Part shown: one piece after another, positions 26,968-36,429 of the stretch
Position numbering within the stretch: position 1 is the stretch's first letter
Layout of the letters: each line of letters opens with the position of its first letter
DNA from: Clostridium_F caseinilyticum
Lineage (GTDB): Bacteria > Bacillota > Clostridia > Clostridiales > Clostridiaceae
Length of the DNA: 64,000 bases
Assembly: GCF_046127645.1 (NCBI RefSeq)
Contig: NZ_CP175919.1
Direction: 5' to 3' (one strand)
Program-made: the position numbers and the translations under genes
Notes under the pieces: generated by a model
Database searches by the model: none
Told to the model about the DNA's origin: nothing
Seen by the model: the letters and a program-made list of their open reading frames with translations, nothing else

Positions 26968-28042
26968 TGAAGAAGACTTTTTAACTGAACATCAGTTAAC
27001 TATTTTACTTATAGGATGCATGATTGGTATAGGAATATTGAGCTTACCAAACGCTGCAATAAAAATAGCAAAACAAGATGGCTGGATATCTGTACTATTA
27101 GGAGCAATTTATCCCTTATACATTACTTTTATGGCTATATATATTAGAAAAAATTACCCTAAAGAAGATATTTTAAATATAAGCAAAAAAATTTATGGTA
27201 ATATACTTGGAAATATATTCAATTTAATATTTTTATCCTTCTTTTTTATAATATCTACGGACCTAGCTGCAGAAATAAACAATATATTAAAAGTTTACAT
27301 GATTTACTCCTTAAATTTTTGGAATCTATCGAGTCTACTATTTTTATTTGTAGCTTATGCTTCTTATGGTGGAACAAAAGTAATAGCCAAAATAAATGAA
27401 ATATTATTTTATGGTACCTTTATAGTTTTTTTAATACCTTTTTTTTCTTTAAAAAATGTAAATATAACAAACATGCAACCGTTGCTGGGATCAGGAATAA
27501 AAAATGTTGTAAAAGGTATTAGGGGAACTTTTATTTCCTATTCAGGTTTTGAAATATTATTTATATTCTATCCTTTTATAGATGAAAATGTGAAAATAAA
27601 AAAACCAGCTTTTAAAAGTATACTATTTACCACAATATTATATACTCTATACACTATGCTTACGTTATTATATCTTGGAATTAATACCTCTCAAAAATTT
27701 TTATGGCCTGTTATTACTATAACTACAAGTATAATAATGCCTATAATAAATTCCTTTAAATATATTTTTTTATCTTTATGGACTATGACTATGTTTAAAT
27801 GCATTTCTATATATTATTTTACCTTTACCTATGGATTAAATAAAATATTTAAGAAAATTAGTAGAGAAAATTGGATAATACTTTTCTATCCTATAATGGT
27901 TATAGGGTCTAATTTATATGGTAGTCCTACCCTCAGGCAAGGTTTAATAGAAAAAATGTTTAACTATTATATACCTTATAATATAGTGTTTATTTCTATT
28001 ACTGCTCTATTAATAGCATTAAAGAAATGTAATAAAAATTGA
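26957..28042 (+). CDS. Spore germinant receptor B subunit (GerB), first copy
   Basis: 361 residues with about ten hydrophobic segments, an APC-superfamily spore germination protein thought to hold the germinant-binding site. The conserved start LTEHQLTILLIGCMIGIGILSLPN and the block AKQDGWISVLLGAIYPLYI are present. It is translated from an ATG inside the end of the A gene (AGGAGGAAAAAGAATG), so the two are coupled. Three B genes in this operon differ mostly in the middle helices, which fits different ligands. Confidence 0.92.
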   Translation: MVNNEEDFLTEHQLTILLIGCMIGIGILSLPNAAIKIAKQDGWISVLLGAIYPLYITFMAIYIRKNYPKEDILNISKKIYGNILGNIFNLIFLSFFFIISTDLAAEINNILKVYMIYSLNFWNLSSLLFLFVAYASYGGTKVIAKINEILFYGTFIVFLIPFFSLKNVNITNMQPLLGSGIKNVVKGIRGTFISYSGFEILFIFYPFIDENVKIKKPAFKSILFTTILYTLYTMLTLLYLGINTSQKFLWPVITITTSIIMPIINSFKYIFLSLWTMTMFKCISIYYFTFTYGLNKIFKKISRENWIILFYPIMVIGSNLYGSPTLRQGLIEKMFNYYIPYNIVFISITALLIALKKCNKN

Positions 28043-28054
28043 ATTATATTTTTT

Positions 28055-28085
28055 GTATAGTTATTTTATCCTGAGGGAATAATTA
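28055..28085 (+). promoter_or_regulatory. Conserved element before the second GerA gene
   Basis: GTATA, 18 bp, AATAATTA, a near copy of the element at 25395-25425. It suggests that the second A gene can be transcribed independently, or that this is left over from duplication of a whole unit. Tentative sigma-G assignment. Confidence 0.35.
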
Positions 28086-28118
28086 TTTTATGTATCATAT
28101 TTTTTACAAAGGGGTGAG

Positions 28119-29624
28119 GTGTTTATGAAAAGTACAGATTTAAATATACTTCAAGATAAAATCAATTCCATTAAAACTTTAGTTGGAGAAAAAAACAACT
28201 TAATAATAAAAAATTTCATAGTATGCAAAAAATCTAATATAGAGGCTGCATTATTATATATAAATGGCTTAGCTAATAGTGAAACTATAGATAGAAATAT
28301 TCTTAAGCCTTTAATGTTTTATATAGAAGAGGATCTAAGTTCTACAAATAACTTAGATGAAACTCTTTGTAAAAAATACATATCCCTTAGCAATATCTCT
28401 TTAGAAGAGGATATTAATCAAAGTGTTTTTCACTTAAAAAGAGGTAAAACTGTACTAATTGTGGAGGGAGGTACAAAATTTATAATTTTAGATACCGCTG
28501 GTGGAGAATACAGAGATATTACAGATCCTATAAACGAAACTTCTATAAGAGCTTCTAGAGAAGGTTTTGTAGAAAAGTTAGAAACTAATATAAGTATATT
28601 ACGAAGAAGAATAAGAGATAATAATTTAGTACAAGAAAATTTAGTAATTGGAAGAAGAAGTCAAACAGATGTAACCTTAATGTATATTGATAATATAGCT
28701 GACAAAAATATAGTTGAAGATATAAAATCAAGATTGTCCTTAATAGATGTGGATGGTTTTGTAGGCAATGGTATGTTAGAGCAACTTATAGAATATAACC
28801 CCTACAGCATATTTCCTCAAGCTTTTTTTACAGAAAGACCAGATATAGTAGAATCAAATTTATTTGAGGGCAAAATTGCTATTATTACTGAAGGGACCCC
28901 CTTTGTAATGACAGTACCAGCAATATTTTTTGAATTTTTTCAGGCAATTGAAGATTATACCCAAAGAACCCTTATATCTTCCTTTACAAGATTATTAAGA
29001 TATTTTGCGGTTTTTATAGTTATAACACTGCCTGCTATTTATATAACTCTAATAAAGTTTAATCCAGAATTAATTCCCTTTAAGTTTATAGGAGCAATTA
29101 TTGAATCAAGAAAAGGAATAGCATTAACTCCTTTTATGTCTATATTATCTATGAATATAATCATAGATTTTTTAAGAGAGGGTGGCCTAAGACTCCCCTT
29201 TAAGATAGGTCAGACACTAAGTGTAGTGGGTGGTATTATAATAGGGGATGCAGCTATAAGGGCAAAAATAGTTAGTTCCACTACTTTACTTGTAGTAGGT
29301 GTTTCCACAGTAGCTACTTTTTTGATACCTAATTATGAAATGGCTATTTCTATAAGGTTAATAAACTATCCTATGTTATTTTTAGGTAACTTTTTGGGTA
29401 TGTTTGGTATTACAATAGGATGGTTTTTTTTAATAACTTATTTATGTACTTTGAAAAGCTATGGAATACCTTATTTTAAAATATACAAAAGTGATTTAAA
29501 AGATATATTAGTTAGAGTTCCTGTTTTTAAAATGAAAAAAAGGCCAGAAATTATTCCTAATTCAAATCCAACTAGACAAAGTAATTTTAGAGACTTGTTT
29601 AGGAGGAAAAAGAATAATGAATAA
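28119..29624 (+). CDS. Spore germinant receptor A subunit (GerA/GerKA family), second copy
   Basis: About 499 residues if started at the ATG at 28125 (MKSTDLNILQD), which follows AGGGGTGAGGTG; the first in-frame ATG-like start is two codons earlier. It is strongly similar to the first A copy throughout, nearly identical over the membrane domain (EGGLRLPFKIGQTLSVVGG) and more divergent over the first 120 residues. It overlaps the next B gene by 8 bp. It should form the complete receptor with the following B and C genes. Confidence 0.93.
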   Translation: MFMKSTDLNILQDKINSIKTLVGEKNNLIIKNFIVCKKSNIEAALLYINGLANSETIDRNILKPLMFYIEEDLSSTNNLDETLCKKYISLSNISLEEDINQSVFHLKRGKTVLIVEGGTKFIILDTAGGEYRDITDPINETSIRASREGFVEKLETNISILRRRIRDNNLVQENLVIGRRSQTDVTLMYIDNIADKNIVEDIKSRLSLIDVDGFVGNGMLEQLIEYNPYSIFPQAFFTERPDIVESNLFEGKIAIITEGTPFVMTVPAIFFEFFQAIEDYTQRTLISSFTRLLRYFAVFIVITLPAIYITLIKFNPELIPFKFIGAIIESRKGIALTPFMSILSMNIIIDFLREGGLRLPFKIGQTLSVVGGIIIGDAAIRAKIVSSTTLLVVGVSTVATFLIPNYEMAISIRLINYPMLFLGNFLGMFGITIGWFFLITYLCTLKSYGIPYFKIYKSDLKDILVRVPVFKMKKRPEIIPNSNPTRQSNFRDLFRRKKNNE

Positions 29625-30696
29625 TAAAGAGGATGTTTTAACTGAAAGTCAGTTAACCTTTATGATTATAGGTGCCCTAATTGGAGTAAGCATACTTAGC
29701 TTACCATTAGCTCCAATAAAAATAGCTAAACAAGACGCTTGGATAGCTGCTTTTTTAGGAATGATTTATCCAATATATGTTGTATTTATAACAATTTATA
29801 TAAGAAATAAGCACCCCAAAGAAGATATTCTAGATTTGAGCAAAAAAATTTATGGAAAAATCCTAGGAAACATATTAAATTTGATATTTATATTATTTTT
29901 TTTTCTTATTGCTACAGAGGTAGCTGCAGGAGTAAATAATGTTCTAAGAACTTATATAGTAAGCTTTTTAAATTCTTGGAATATATTAACCCTATTGTTT
30001 TTGGGCGCTGCTTATACTGTTTATGGAGGAACCAAAACAGTAGGAAGATTAAATGAAGTATTATTTTATATTACCTTTATAGTGTTTTTAATACCTGTTT
30101 TTTCTCTAAAAAAATCTGATATGCTAAATTTACAACCACTACTAGGTAGTGGAATAAAAAATATTATAAATAGTACAAAAAAAACCACTATAGCTTACTC
30201 AGGAGCAGAAATGCTTCTTATATTATATCCCTTTATAAATAAAAATGTAGAGATAAAAAAAATAGGAATTAAAAGTATATCCTTCATTACAATTGTATAT
30301 ACTTTACTTACTATATTATATTTAGGAATTAACTGCACTGATAAATTTTTATGGCCAATTATAACCATATCTAGAACTATAACAATTCCTGTAATAAATT
30401 CCTTTAGTTATATATTTTTATCTCTATGGACTATGACTTTATTTAAATGTATATCTGTACACTATTATTTATTTGCTCATGGATTAAATAAAATTTTTCG
30501 AAGAATAAGTAGGAAAAATTGGGCAATACTACTCTATCCCATAATGGTTATCGTATCAACTTTATATGGTACTTCAACTATGAAGAGAAATTTTTTAGAT
30601 AAAATTTTTCCACCATATGTAATTTTTAATATTATATTTATTTCTATTACTGCCCTACTAATAGCTTTAGGAAAAGGTGATAAAAATGAAAAATAA
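29617..30696 (+). CDS. Spore germinant receptor B subunit (GerB), second copy
   Basis: 359 residues, about ten hydrophobic segments, with the GerB start motif LTESQLTFMIIGALIGVSILSLP and AKQDAWIAAFLGMIYPIYV. AGGAGGAAAAAGA precedes the ATG inside the end of the A gene. Its stop overlaps the start of the C gene, so A, B and C of this unit form one translational chain. It differs from the other two B proteins in the loops and in the middle helices. Confidence 0.92.
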   Translation: MNNKEDVLTESQLTFMIIGALIGVSILSLPLAPIKIAKQDAWIAAFLGMIYPIYVVFITIYIRNKHPKEDILDLSKKIYGKILGNILNLIFILFFFLIATEVAAGVNNVLRTYIVSFLNSWNILTLLFLGAAYTVYGGTKTVGRLNEVLFYITFIVFLIPVFSLKKSDMLNLQPLLGSGIKNIINSTKKTTIAYSGAEMLLILYPFINKNVEIKKIGIKSISFITIVYTLLTILYLGINCTDKFLWPIITISRTITIPVINSFSYIFLSLWTMTLFKCISVHYYLFAHGLNKIFRRISRKNWAILLYPIMVIVSTLYGTSTMKRNFLDKIFPPYVIFNIIFISITALLIALGKGDKNEK

Positions 30697-31798
30697 AATG
30701 AAAATAGCAATAAGACTTTCTTTTATTTTGATTATAGTTGTTAATTTAATAGGAGAAAGAGGAACTGTAGTAGAAGAATTAAATCTTCCTAATAGTATAG
30801 GTTATGATATTGTGGAAGGAAAAAAAGACCAAATTTTATATAGTGTCCCTTTAAGAATTTATTTTTCAGAAAGTAAATTGCCTAACGAAAGTAAATTAAT
30901 AACATCAGAGGCGATAAATTTAGGAGAAACTAGAAATAAAAGACAATTAGAATCTAGTAAACAATTTATATTAGGCCTAGAAAAATCCTTAGTTATTAGT
31001 GAAAGTTATGCCCGGTTTGGAATAACTACTATATTAGATATACTACTTAACAATCCTTTAGTAAATGATAACGCTAAAATGGTAATCTGCAATGGTAAAG
31101 CTAAAGATATATTACAATATGAGGTTGATAAATATGGAGGAACAGAAGAATATATCGGTTCATTAGTAGAACACTTACATAATTTTAATTTTTTCTCTAA
31201 AAAGTATAGCTTAATAGATTTTATTTTAGAATCAAGTTCTGAAGGACATAATCCAGTTTTACCCTATATAGATATTGTAAATAATGAATTAACTATAACT
31301 GGATTAGCTGTTTTTAATAAAGATACAATGGTTAGGAAATTAGACATGCATGAAGTAAAAATATTAAACCTATTAAGAGAGACCAATACAAAAGGTATTT
31401 TAACTCTAGAAAAAAATTCTAAAGAATATATAAATTATCATCCTAAGGCTAAAAGAAAAGTGAAATGCTATAAAGAAGGAGATAAATACAAATTTATAAT
31501 AGACATTAATTTAAAGGGACCCATTGTATCTAATCAATTATATAAGGATTTAAATAGTGATCCAAAGATACTAAAAAAATTTGAAAAGGATATGGAGGAA
31601 TCTGTAGAAAAGCAATGTGCAACTTGTATAAACACATTTAAGAAAACCTGTCATGTAGATGTGTTCAATTTAGGATCTGTAGCTGCAGCTAAATATGGAA
31701 GAGAAACCGGAACAGATTGGAATAAAATAGTATTAAACTCTGAAATTAAAGTTAATGTAAAAGTCAAAGTAGATAGTCAGGGTAGAGGAGATTATTAA
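30686..31798 (+). CDS. Spore germinant receptor C subunit (GerC), without lipobox
   Basis: About 370 residues. The ATG at 30686 is preferred over the upstream GTG at 30677, which falls in the ribosome binding site region (GGAAAAGGTG). A hydrophobic N-terminus (IAIRLSFILIIVVNLIG) is followed by ERGTVVEELNLPNSIGYDI. Ordinary GerC proteins have a lipobox ending GCW at this place; here GER replaces it, so there is no Cys to acylate. The mature domain keeps the GerC pattern (GLEKSLVISESYARFGI, DILLNNPLV, ITGLAVFNKDTMV, and the C-terminal GTDWNKIV). Membrane attachment would have to rely on the uncleaved N-terminal helix. Confidence 0.88.
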   Translation: MKNKMKIAIRLSFILIIVVNLIGERGTVVEELNLPNSIGYDIVEGKKDQILYSVPLRIYFSESKLPNESKLITSEAINLGETRNKRQLESSKQFILGLEKSLVISESYARFGITTILDILLNNPLVNDNAKMVICNGKAKDILQYEVDKYGGTEEYIGSLVEHLHNFNFFSKKYSLIDFILESSSEGHNPVLPYIDIVNNELTITGLAVFNKDTMVRKLDMHEVKILNLLRETNTKGILTLEKNSKEYINYHPKAKRKVKCYKEGDKYKFIIDINLKGPIVSNQLYKDLNSDPKILKKFEKDMEESVEKQCATCINTFKKTCHVDVFNLGSVAAAKYGRETGTDWNKIVLNSEIKVNVKVKVDSQGRGDY

Positions 31799-31840
31799 CT
31801 TAAAACTATTCTGTTTTATAGTAAATTAGGAGGATATTTT

Positions 31841-32938
31841 ATGAAAAGTAGCAGAGATAATGAATTGACTGAAATGCAATTCACTCTAATTCTCATAGGG
31901 GCTATGTTAGGAGTAGGGATTTTAAGTCTGCCCAACGATGTTATAAAAATTGCAAAACAAGATGGCTGGATATCTGTTTTATTAGGGGCTATATACCCTA
32001 TATATATAGTATTTATAGCTAATTATTTAGGTAAGAATTATTCAAAACAAAATATACTCACTTTAAGCAAAAAATTTTTTGGTAACATACTGGGGACTAT
32101 TTTAAATTTAATATTTATTTTATATTTTGTAATTATAACTGCTAAAGTAGCCTCAGATATATCTAATGTATTGCATATTTATATGGTACAATTTTTAAAT
32201 AATTGGACTATATTAATTGTTATGTATTGTATAATAGCTTTCGCTGTATATGGAGGAACTGAAACTGTAGGAAGCTTAAATGAAATTATATTTTTTTCCA
32301 CTATTATTATTTTCTTTATACCTTTAATATCTATAAAAAATGCAAATATATTAAATATAAGCCCAGTATTAGGCAATGGTATGCTAAATGTATTAAAGGC
32401 AGTAAAAGAAACTGTTTTTTCTTATTCACAAATAGAAATGATTTTAATTCTATATCCTTTTTTGCAGAATAATAAAAAAATTAAAAAATGTGGATTAATA
32501 AGTATTGCTTTTATAACTATAGTATATTTCCTATTTACTATTATAGATATACTTTGTTTAGGCATAGAAACTAGTTTAAAATTTACATGGCCAATAGTTA
32601 ATATTACTGAAAGTATAATGATACCAGTAATAAATTCTTTTAGATATATATTTATGTCCTTATGGAGCTTGACTATGTTTAAAACTATATGTAACGGTTA
32701 TTTTGTTACCGTTTATGAATTAAGTAAAATATTCAAAAAAATAGATAGAAAAATAATTATACTATTAACTATTCCATTAATGATCATAATATCATTCTTC
32801 TATGGAAATACAACTAACTCAAGAAAATTTATAAGTAAAATAATGCCTATATATATAATTTACAATATAATATTTTCCACTTTAATTTTCCTCTTTACTT
32901 GGAGAGAAAAAGGTAAAAAAAATAAAAATTACATCTGA
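31841..32938 (+). CDS. Spore germinant receptor B subunit (GerB), third copy
   Basis: 365 residues, the third B subunit, 42 bp after the C gene with its own AGGAGG. Start motif LTEMQFTLILIGAMLGVGILSLPN and AKQDGWISVLLGAIYPIYI are kept; about ten hydrophobic segments. It lacks an A partner of its own, so it probably exchanges with the other B subunits in the receptor and alters germinant specificity. It closes the A-B-A-B-C-B operon. Confidence 0.9.
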   Translation: MKSSRDNELTEMQFTLILIGAMLGVGILSLPNDVIKIAKQDGWISVLLGAIYPIYIVFIANYLGKNYSKQNILTLSKKFFGNILGTILNLIFILYFVIITAKVASDISNVLHIYMVQFLNNWTILIVMYCIIAFAVYGGTETVGSLNEIIFFSTIIIFFIPLISIKNANILNISPVLGNGMLNVLKAVKETVFSYSQIEMILILYPFLQNNKKIKKCGLISIAFITIVYFLFTIIDILCLGIETSLKFTWPIVNITESIMIPVINSFRYIFMSLWSLTMFKTICNGYFVTVYELSKIFKKIDRKIIILLTIPLMIIISFFYGNTTNSRKFISKIMPIYIIYNIIFSTLIFLFTWREKGKKNKNYI

Positions 32939-33058
32939 TACTAATTTAGGACAAAATGTAGTTAGTAATTCTTCTTCTTGAATCTTTTTCATATCTTCAG
33001 AATTTGTAATATCATATCCTAAAAGATTTCTATATATGTATGTTCTCTTCCCTATCTA
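32939..33058 (-). pseudogene. Possible gene remnant
   Basis: On the minus strand one frame stays open for about 40 codons and reads GKRTYIYRNLLGYD, then ITNSEDMKKIQEEELLTTF and CPKLVSDV, before merging into the end of the GerB gene. It has protein-like composition but no start and an immediate upstream stop (TAG). I cannot name the family. It may be the tail of a gene cut by the arrival or rearrangement of the ger operon. Confidence 0.3.
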
Positions 33059-33192
33059 ATTAAAACGTATTTATTTTTCATATACATCGATGCCTAGTCT
33101 ATAGTTATTTTATATATTAAAATATTTTATTGCTCTTATATAAAAATACGCATAGAATAAAGGTGAGTATAAATTTTTTGGAGGATTTATTT

Positions 33193-33948
33193 ATGGATTG
33201 TATAAATTTCAACAAATTTAAATCTACAAAAGAAAACTCACAAAGGAAAAAATATGAAAATGATTCTAAAAAGCTTTTTTCTAATGGATACTATTGTTCA
33301 GATTCAAAAGAAAAACTCAAATTTTATAATATAGCACTAAAACTTAATCCCAGTTTTGTAGATGCTTATTTTAATAGAGCTGATTTGTATAAAGAATCAA
33401 AAGAATACCATAAGGCTATAAGAGATTATGATAGAGTTTTAGAATTAGATCCTAAGGATAAAGATTGCTACAATAATAGAGCTATTGTATATTATTTAAT
33501 AAAAAAATATGATAAAGCAATAGAGGATTTAAACACATTACTTTCTATAGATAAACATTATAAAAACATATATTTTAACAGGGGCATGGTTTTTCTAAAA
33601 ATAGAAGACTATAAAAGAGCAGCTATTGAATTTACAAAAGCTATACATGAAGACTTAAGTGATAGTGAAGCTTATGAAAATAGAGCATTTGCTTATTATA
33701 ATTTAAAAAAATATTATCCTTCTATAAAAGACTATACATCTGCTCTTAAACTTAAACCTGAAGATAAAAATATTTACTTAAATAGAGGAACTATATATTA
33801 TAAAATAAAAAAATATGAAAATGCCATATCTGATTATACAAAAGCTTTAAATTATAAAGAAGAAGAACCCTCTTTTTATCATAAAGTTTATACTAATTAT
33901 GTTAATAAACTTGATAACAAAATTGTACCCTTTATTAATTTAAAATAA
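33193..33948 (+). CDS. Tetratricopeptide repeat protein
   Basis: 251 residues from the ATG at 33193, chosen because TTGGAGGA lies 8 bases before it; an in-frame ATG at 33130 has no such site. After a charged lead of about 35 residues come six TPR units of 34 residues with the pattern A-x-x-x-F-N-R-A...Y-x-x-A-I-x-D-Y-x-x-A-L-x-L-x-P (for example VDAYFNRADLYKESKEYHKA). No signal peptide or membrane segment, so a cytosolic protein-binding scaffold. The partner is unknown. It follows the ger operon but has its own start region, so functional linkage is uncertain. Confidence 0.85.
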   Translation: MDCINFNKFKSTKENSQRKKYENDSKKLFSNGYYCSDSKEKLKFYNIALKLNPSFVDAYFNRADLYKESKEYHKAIRDYDRVLELDPKDKDCYNNRAIVYYLIKKYDKAIEDLNTLLSIDKHYKNIYFNRGMVFLKIEDYKRAAIEFTKAIHEDLSDSEAYENRAFAYYNLKKYYPSIKDYTSALKLKPEDKNIYLNRGTIYYKIKKYENAISDYTKALNYKEEEPSFYHKVYTNYVNKLDNKIVPFINLK

Positions 33949-34032
33949 TATATAAAAAGAATTTAAAATCAAACTATTTTCTAAAAAATAATCCATATAT
34001 TATTATGTCTATTTATGAAAACTCATTATATA

Positions 34033-34104
34033 TTTAAATAAATTTCTATAAAGCACTAAAACAAAAAAATATTAGTTTAAGTGTTTAATAGAAATTTATT
34101 TAAA
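34033..34104. terminator. Bidirectional terminator-like long hairpin
   Basis: TTTAAATAAATTTCTAT and ATAGAAATTTATTTAAA are perfect arms, with a further inner pair AGCACT/AGTGTT, between the convergent TPR gene and antiporter gene. Confidence 0.75.
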
Positions 34105-34163
34105 TAAAATATCAATTTAATTTTAATTATTCTACAAAAACATTATAATATGAAGAATTAAAA

Positions 34164-35597
34164 TTAATATGCAAGTTTTAACTTTTCATCTATATTTAAT
34201 AACTTATTTTTATCCTCTGCTGAGAATACAATTGTATCATTTGCTTTAATTACAGTTGATCCATTTGGAGTAATAATTTTTTCTCCTCTTCTTATCATAA
34301 TTATTAAAACATCTCTTGGAATGTTCATATCCTCTATAGCTTTACCTACCATTTTACTATTTTTATCAATATTAACTTCTAATAATTCTGTTGCAAACTC
34401 TTCATAATCATTAAAAGTTTTAAGTACAGTTTCTTCTTCCGCTACTAAATCAAGTTTCTTAGCTATAGGAATAAAAAATGTTCCTTGAACCAAAACAGAT
34501 ACCAAAGCCACAAAGAATACTATATTAAATATTTCATCTGCTACTGAAAGTCCAGCTATTAATGGATAGGTAGCAAAAACAATAGATGCTACACCACGGA
34601 ATCCAACCCAAGATACAAGTAACTTATCTTTTGTAGGTTTCTTAAACAGTGTCAATACAAAAAATACTGCTATTGGACGTGCTATAAATATAATAAATGC
34701 TGCAGTTGCAGTTCCACTTAATGCTACACTTAATAATTGAGATGGGAAAACTAATAATCCTAAAGTAAAGAATAGGAGAATTTGCATAAGCCAAGATATA
34801 CCGTTAAAATAACGAACTAGGCTTACCTTTTGTACAAGCTTACTATTTCCCATAACTAAACCTGTAATGTAAACTGCTAAAAATCCATTTCCCATAATAG
34901 TATTAGCTATAGAATAAGATAATAAAGCAACACTAATAGCTAATACAGAATAAAGTCCATCAATATCAAGATTTATATTGTTAATTAACCACAAGGATAT
35001 TTTTCCCACTAAAAAACCAACAAAAACTCCTATCAATACTTGTGTTGTAAGAAGTATTACTATATTCTGCTTGTTACCTGTTATAAGACCTAAAAAAATA
35101 GTTGTTAACATATATGCCATTGGGTCATTTGAACCACTTTCCATTTCTAACATAGGAGCTAAACTATTTTTTAAGTTTAAATTTTTAGAACGCAAAATAG
35201 AAAATACGGAAGCCGCATCTGTAGATGAAATAATTGAACCAAGCAACATTCCTTCAAGAAAAGTCATACCAAGAACATAATGAGCAAAAATACCTACAAG
35301 AAAAGCTGTTAGAGCTACCCCAATAGTAGCAAGAACTGTAGATGCAAAAGCCACAGGTTTTGCTGTTTTCCAGTTTGTTTCAAATCCTCCAGAGAACATT
35401 ATAAACAAAAGGCCAAAATTACATAACTTACTAGCTAACTGAGAATTATCAAAATAAATTCCTCCAAGACCTTCTGATCCCATTATCATACCCATTGCAA
35501 GAAATATAACAAGGGTTGGAACACCGTACTTATATAAAACTTTGCTTGAAATTACACATAGAAACAAAATCACACCAGAAATTAATAAAATATCCAT
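34164..35597 (-). CDS. Cation/proton antiporter (CPA1, NhaP2-like) with RCK-C domain
   Basis: 477 residues. About twelve hydrophobic segments (1-390) with the CPA motifs SSTDAASVFSILR and ESGSNDPMAYML, which carry the transport acids. The C-terminal 85 residues form an RCK-C (TrkA-C) domain (LLEVNIDKNSKMVGKAIEDMNIP... and GSTVIKANDTIVFSAED). The arrangement matches potassium/proton antiporters of the NhaP2/CvrA type, whose RCK-C domain binds a regulatory ligand (c-di-AMP in several Firmicutes). A role in K+ and pH homeostasis is expected. Stand-alone gene with GGAGGTATCC-like spacing before the ATG. Confidence 0.88.
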   Translation of the reverse strand: MDILLISGVILFLCVISSKVLYKYGVPTLVIFLAMGMIMGSEGLGGIYFDNSQLASKLCNFGLLFIMFSGGFETNWKTAKPVAFASTVLATIGVALTAFLVGIFAHYVLGMTFLEGMLLGSIISSTDAASVFSILRSKNLNLKNSLAPMLEMESGSNDPMAYMLTTIFLGLITGNKQNIVILLTTQVLIGVFVGFLVGKISLWLINNINLDIDGLYSVLAISVALLSYSIANTIMGNGFLAVYITGLVMGNSKLVQKVSLVRYFNGISWLMQILLFFTLGLLVFPSQLLSVALSGTATAAFIIFIARPIAVFFVLTLFKKPTKDKLLVSWVGFRGVASIVFATYPLIAGLSVADEIFNIVFFVALVSVLVQGTFFIPIAKKLDLVAEEETVLKTFNDYEEFATELLEVNIDKNSKMVGKAIEDMNIPRDVLIIMIRRGEKIITPNGSTVIKANDTIVFSAEDKNKLLNIDEKLKLAY

Positions 35598-35862
35598 AGG
35601 ATACCTCCAAACTTTATGCTTATTCCTTCAAATGCAATTTACAAAAAATAATATAAATCAATATATTATTTGAAATAAATATTTATATTATAATACTTAT
35701 ATATTTAATTATAGCATATAAATTTTAAGAATTTTCTAACATTTGTGTTAAAATATTTTAAATAATCTAAAAAGATATGTTTTATATTGAAACAATAATA
35801 AATAAAATCTTTCACGTAAAAACTTAATATAAAAATTATTTTAAATAACACTTTTAATAAAA

Positions 35863-35981
35863 TGAGTAAATTGCATAATTCATTTTTAAATATAATTATA
35901 TGAATATATTGCATTAATCTATCTGTTTAAACACAATATGCTATATGTAGATTAAATCTTTTAATTATATAATTTACTCAA
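35863..35981. repeat. Family A palindromic repeat, copy near 35.9 kb
   Basis: Outer arms TGAGTAAATTGCATAATT and, in reverse complement, TGAGTAAATTATATAATT. The centre has TTTAAACACAATATGCTATAT. About 119 bp in the 830-bp gap between the antiporter and htpG. Confidence 0.7.
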
Positions 35982-36187
35982 ATATTTAATTTTATGTAAA
36001 GCTTAAAGTTTATTACTTATACAGAAATATGTTTAAAAGATTGGTTGAATTTTATTTAGAACTTAAAATATCCTATTTAAGGCTTTGCTATTGATATTAT
36101 TTCTATTTTTATAGCAAAGTATTTTAATAAGGATATTTGCCTTTTCATAAAACTATAGAAGTTTTACAGTTGATAGACTTTAAACAA

Positions 36188-36330
36188 TTTATATAAACAG
36201 ATTTCTAAACTTTAGATAAAATTTTTATTTCTACTAAAACTTAGAAAATACTTATCCATGAATCTATCCGCTCTTTACTCCTACTTATAACAAGATAGAA
36301 GTATTAAAGCGGATAGTCATGGAATGAAAG
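36188..36330 (+). repeat. Family C multi-hairpin repeat, copy near 36.2 kb
   Basis: It starts TTTCTAAACTTTAGATAAAA, then has ATGAATCTATCCGCTCTTTACTCC and GATAGAAGTATTAAAGCGGATAG followed by TCATGGA (key blocks only). The CCGCTCTTTA / TATTAAAGCGG pair forms the last hairpin. It lies just downstream of the htpG stop on the opposite strand. Confidence 0.65.
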
Positions 36331-36429
36331 TTTAAGCAATTATAATAGATTATTTTAACTTTTGTATGCTATCTATAATATAAAACTTTGAATTAAAATT
36401 TTTGCATATTAATTCTATAACAAATATTT

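Noticed and set aside
35705..35914. 69-codon open frame on the minus strand
   Set aside because: It runs into a family A palindrome, has no ribosome binding site and has low-complexity AT-driven composition.
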